Assembly: GCF_000741165.1 (NCBI RefSeq)
Contig: NZ_JGYN01000008.1
Location: 62,001-126,000, forward strand
Reading direction: 5' to 3'
Source: Bifidobacterium biavatii DSM 23969
GTDB taxonomy: Bacteria > Actinomycetota > Actinomycetes > Actinomycetales > Bifidobacteriaceae
Length of the DNA: 64,000 nucleotides
Positions within the stretch are counted from its first letter, which is position 1. The number at the start of each line of letters is the position of its first letter. The position numbers and the translations under genes were made by a program. Below are positions 63,034-64,000 of the stretch, piece after piece. A model generated the notes under the pieces. It saw only the letters and a program-made list of their open reading frames with translations. It was not told where the DNA came from and did no database searches.

Positions 63034-63714
63034 TCAGCAGATCGTGCCGGCAGCGTCGCGCGCACCGTGCCTGTCGTTCACCCTGCCGGCTCCGTCGTCC
63101 ACGATCGCCTCGATCGCGTATGCGAGCGCGTTCGTCATCGTCGCGATCTCCATCGTGGGCGTGGCGGCCGGCTTGCCGACGCCCTGTTCGACCGCGAACG
63201 GCACGTGGATGAACCCGCCTTGGACGTCGGGGAACTTGCGATCGAGCAAGTAGAGCACGTGGTACATGATGGCGTTGCACACGTAGGTGCCGGCCGTGTA
63301 CGAGACGGCGGCGGGAATACCGTGCGCGTTGATGTTCCGGACCATCGCCTTGACCGGCAGTGTCGCGAAGTATGCGGTGTCGCCGTCTTCGCGCAGCGGC
63401 GCGTCGAACGGCTGTTCTCCGTCATTGTCGGGGATGGACGCTTCAGCGAGATTGATCGCGACCCGTTCGACAGTGATCGCGGCACGTCCTCCCGCCTGAC
63501 CGACGCACAGCACCCAGTCCGGCCGTTCGCGTTCGATCGCCGCTTCGACGACCTGCGCGCTGCGCGTGAAGGCGGTCGGGATCTCAAGCGGCACGACGCG
63601 CACGCCGGCGATGTCGTCGGGCAATCGTTTCACCGCCTCGAACGCGGGATTGACGGATTCCCCGCCGAACGGGTCGAACCCGGTGACGAGGATCGTGCGT
63701 TTGCTGTCGGACAT
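63034..63714 (-). CDS. pcp: Pyroglutamyl-peptidase I
   Basis: This 226-residue cysteine peptidase (C15 family) removes N-terminal pyroglutamate from peptides. The catalytic motifs are VERVAINLAEAS (Glu), GTYVCNAIMYHVLYLL (Cys) and GGFIHVPF (His). The N-terminus MSDSKRTILVTGFDPFGGES shows the conserved GFDPFGG. The start at 63714 was chosen as it precedes this motif and has AAAGAAG upstream. It probably takes part in peptide catabolism. Confidence 0.95.
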   Translation of the reverse strand: MSDSKRTILVTGFDPFGGESVNPAFEAVKRLPDDIAGVRVVPLEIPTAFTRSAQVVEAAIERERPDWVLCVGQAGGRAAITVERVAINLAEASIPDNDGEQPFDAPLREDGDTAYFATLPVKAMVRNINAHGIPAAVSYTAGTYVCNAIMYHVLYLLDRKFPDVQGGFIHVPFAVEQGVGKPAATPTMEIATMTNALAYAIEAIVDDGAGRVNDRHGARDAAGTIC

Positions 63715-63960
63715 AATCGGTCTTCTTTCATCACATCGCATGTCTGGGTTGCCGGTCCGCAGCACCGCGCATCACGGGCGGCACGCAGGCCTGTCGTGTC
63801 CAGACTACCGCCGGACGGCCGGTTTCGCCGCACGATCCGCACCCTTTCGCTATAGTGGAGCGTTGGACTTCGCGGCGAACGGCGTATGGGCACGGATCGG
63901 CCGCACGCAGAAAAACGGAATCACGACAACGGGTACGAGACGGAAGGCGGGCTGACGGGA

Positions 63961-64000
63961 ATGGCCATCGAAGCGCAGGGACTTGAAATTCAGATCGGGG
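63961..64000 (+). CDS. Start of probable ABC ATPase gene (partial)
   Basis: The last 40 bases encode MAIEAQGLEIQIG, which resembles the opening strand of an ABC or ABC-F ATPase. The ribosome binding site is weak. A -10-like TATAGT lies at 63851-63856, so a leader of about 100 bases is possible. Only 13 residues are visible, so the family is a guess. Confidence 0.4.
   Translation, partial: MAIEAQGLEIQIG

Noticed and set aside
1..64000. CRISPR array, tRNA, rRNA or riboswitch
   Set aside because: No regularly spaced repeats, cloverleaf patterns or known riboswitch cores were recognised by eye on either strand.

Overview
The window looks like a chromosomal segment of a high-GC actinobacterium, most likely a Bifidobacterium. 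The reasons are the GC-rich coding sequence, an actinobacterial-type SOS box (TCGAACGCATGTTCGA) in front of uvrA, the uvrA/uvrC pair, and bifidobacterial-style surface and transport genes. Species was not determined. No rRNA, tRNA, CRISPR array, intact insertion sequence or prophage was seen.

Layout. 1-11.5 kb: DNA-repair and housekeeping genes on the minus strand (uvrC partial, uvrA, an SDR oxidoreductase, endonuclease IV), then a very unusual 1201-residue gene. That gene joins a VOC/glyoxalase domain to a TOTE-type archaeo-eukaryotic primase, an SF2 helicase and a degenerate PLD-like domain. pncA follows. 11.5-17 kb: two-component/ABC module 1 (histidine kinase with a frameshift, LuxR-type regulator, split bacteriocin-type permease, ATPase, small anchored protein). 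17-21.6 kb: SRAP peptidase, DUF2316, aldo/keto reductase, amino-acid permease, PPOX-family protein. 21.6-23.8 kb: a graveyard with a truncated DUF4143 ATPase, an Abi/HEPN gene frameshifted at a C6 tract, and two fragments. 23.9-27.3 kb: a surface-glycosylation operon (GT2, GT-C).

27.4-39.2 kb: modules 2 and 3 plus a deleted fourth module. Each intact module pairs a NarL/LuxR-type response regulator and a small membrane kinase with an ABC exporter resembling the lactococcin-972/DUF1430 group. 39.2-41 kb, just behind regulator 3: a candidate bacteriocin locus. It encodes a 37-residue two-cysteine peptide with a strong ribosome binding site, an SdpI-like immunity protein and a membrane-anchored DsbA-like thiol oxidase. 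An 18-base palindrome-like motif precedes both the peptide gene and the dsbA-like gene. A different 20-base palindrome occurs next to the peptide gene, in front of regulator 2, and in front of the glycosyltransferase operon. My reading is that the peptide is made, possibly disulfide-bonded, and exported by one of the ABC modules, with SdpI giving self-protection. This is inference.

41-48.4 kb: small acetyltransferases, an ASCH protein, an atypical peptide deformylase, an oxidoreductase/GPH-transporter operon, a YbaK protein, a holin-like membrane protein and a MATE exporter. 48.5-55.4 kb: a complete type I Wadjet (jetABCD) anti-plasmid operon. 55.5-61.9 kb: a MacB-like tripartite exporter (lipoprotein, adaptor, ATPase, permease) divergent from an OmpR-type two-component system. 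62-64 kb: a VanY-type carboxypeptidase, pyroglutamyl peptidase, and the first codons of a probable ABC ATPase.

Limits: no alignments, structure predictions or composition statistics could be run. Family assignments rest on motifs read by eye.
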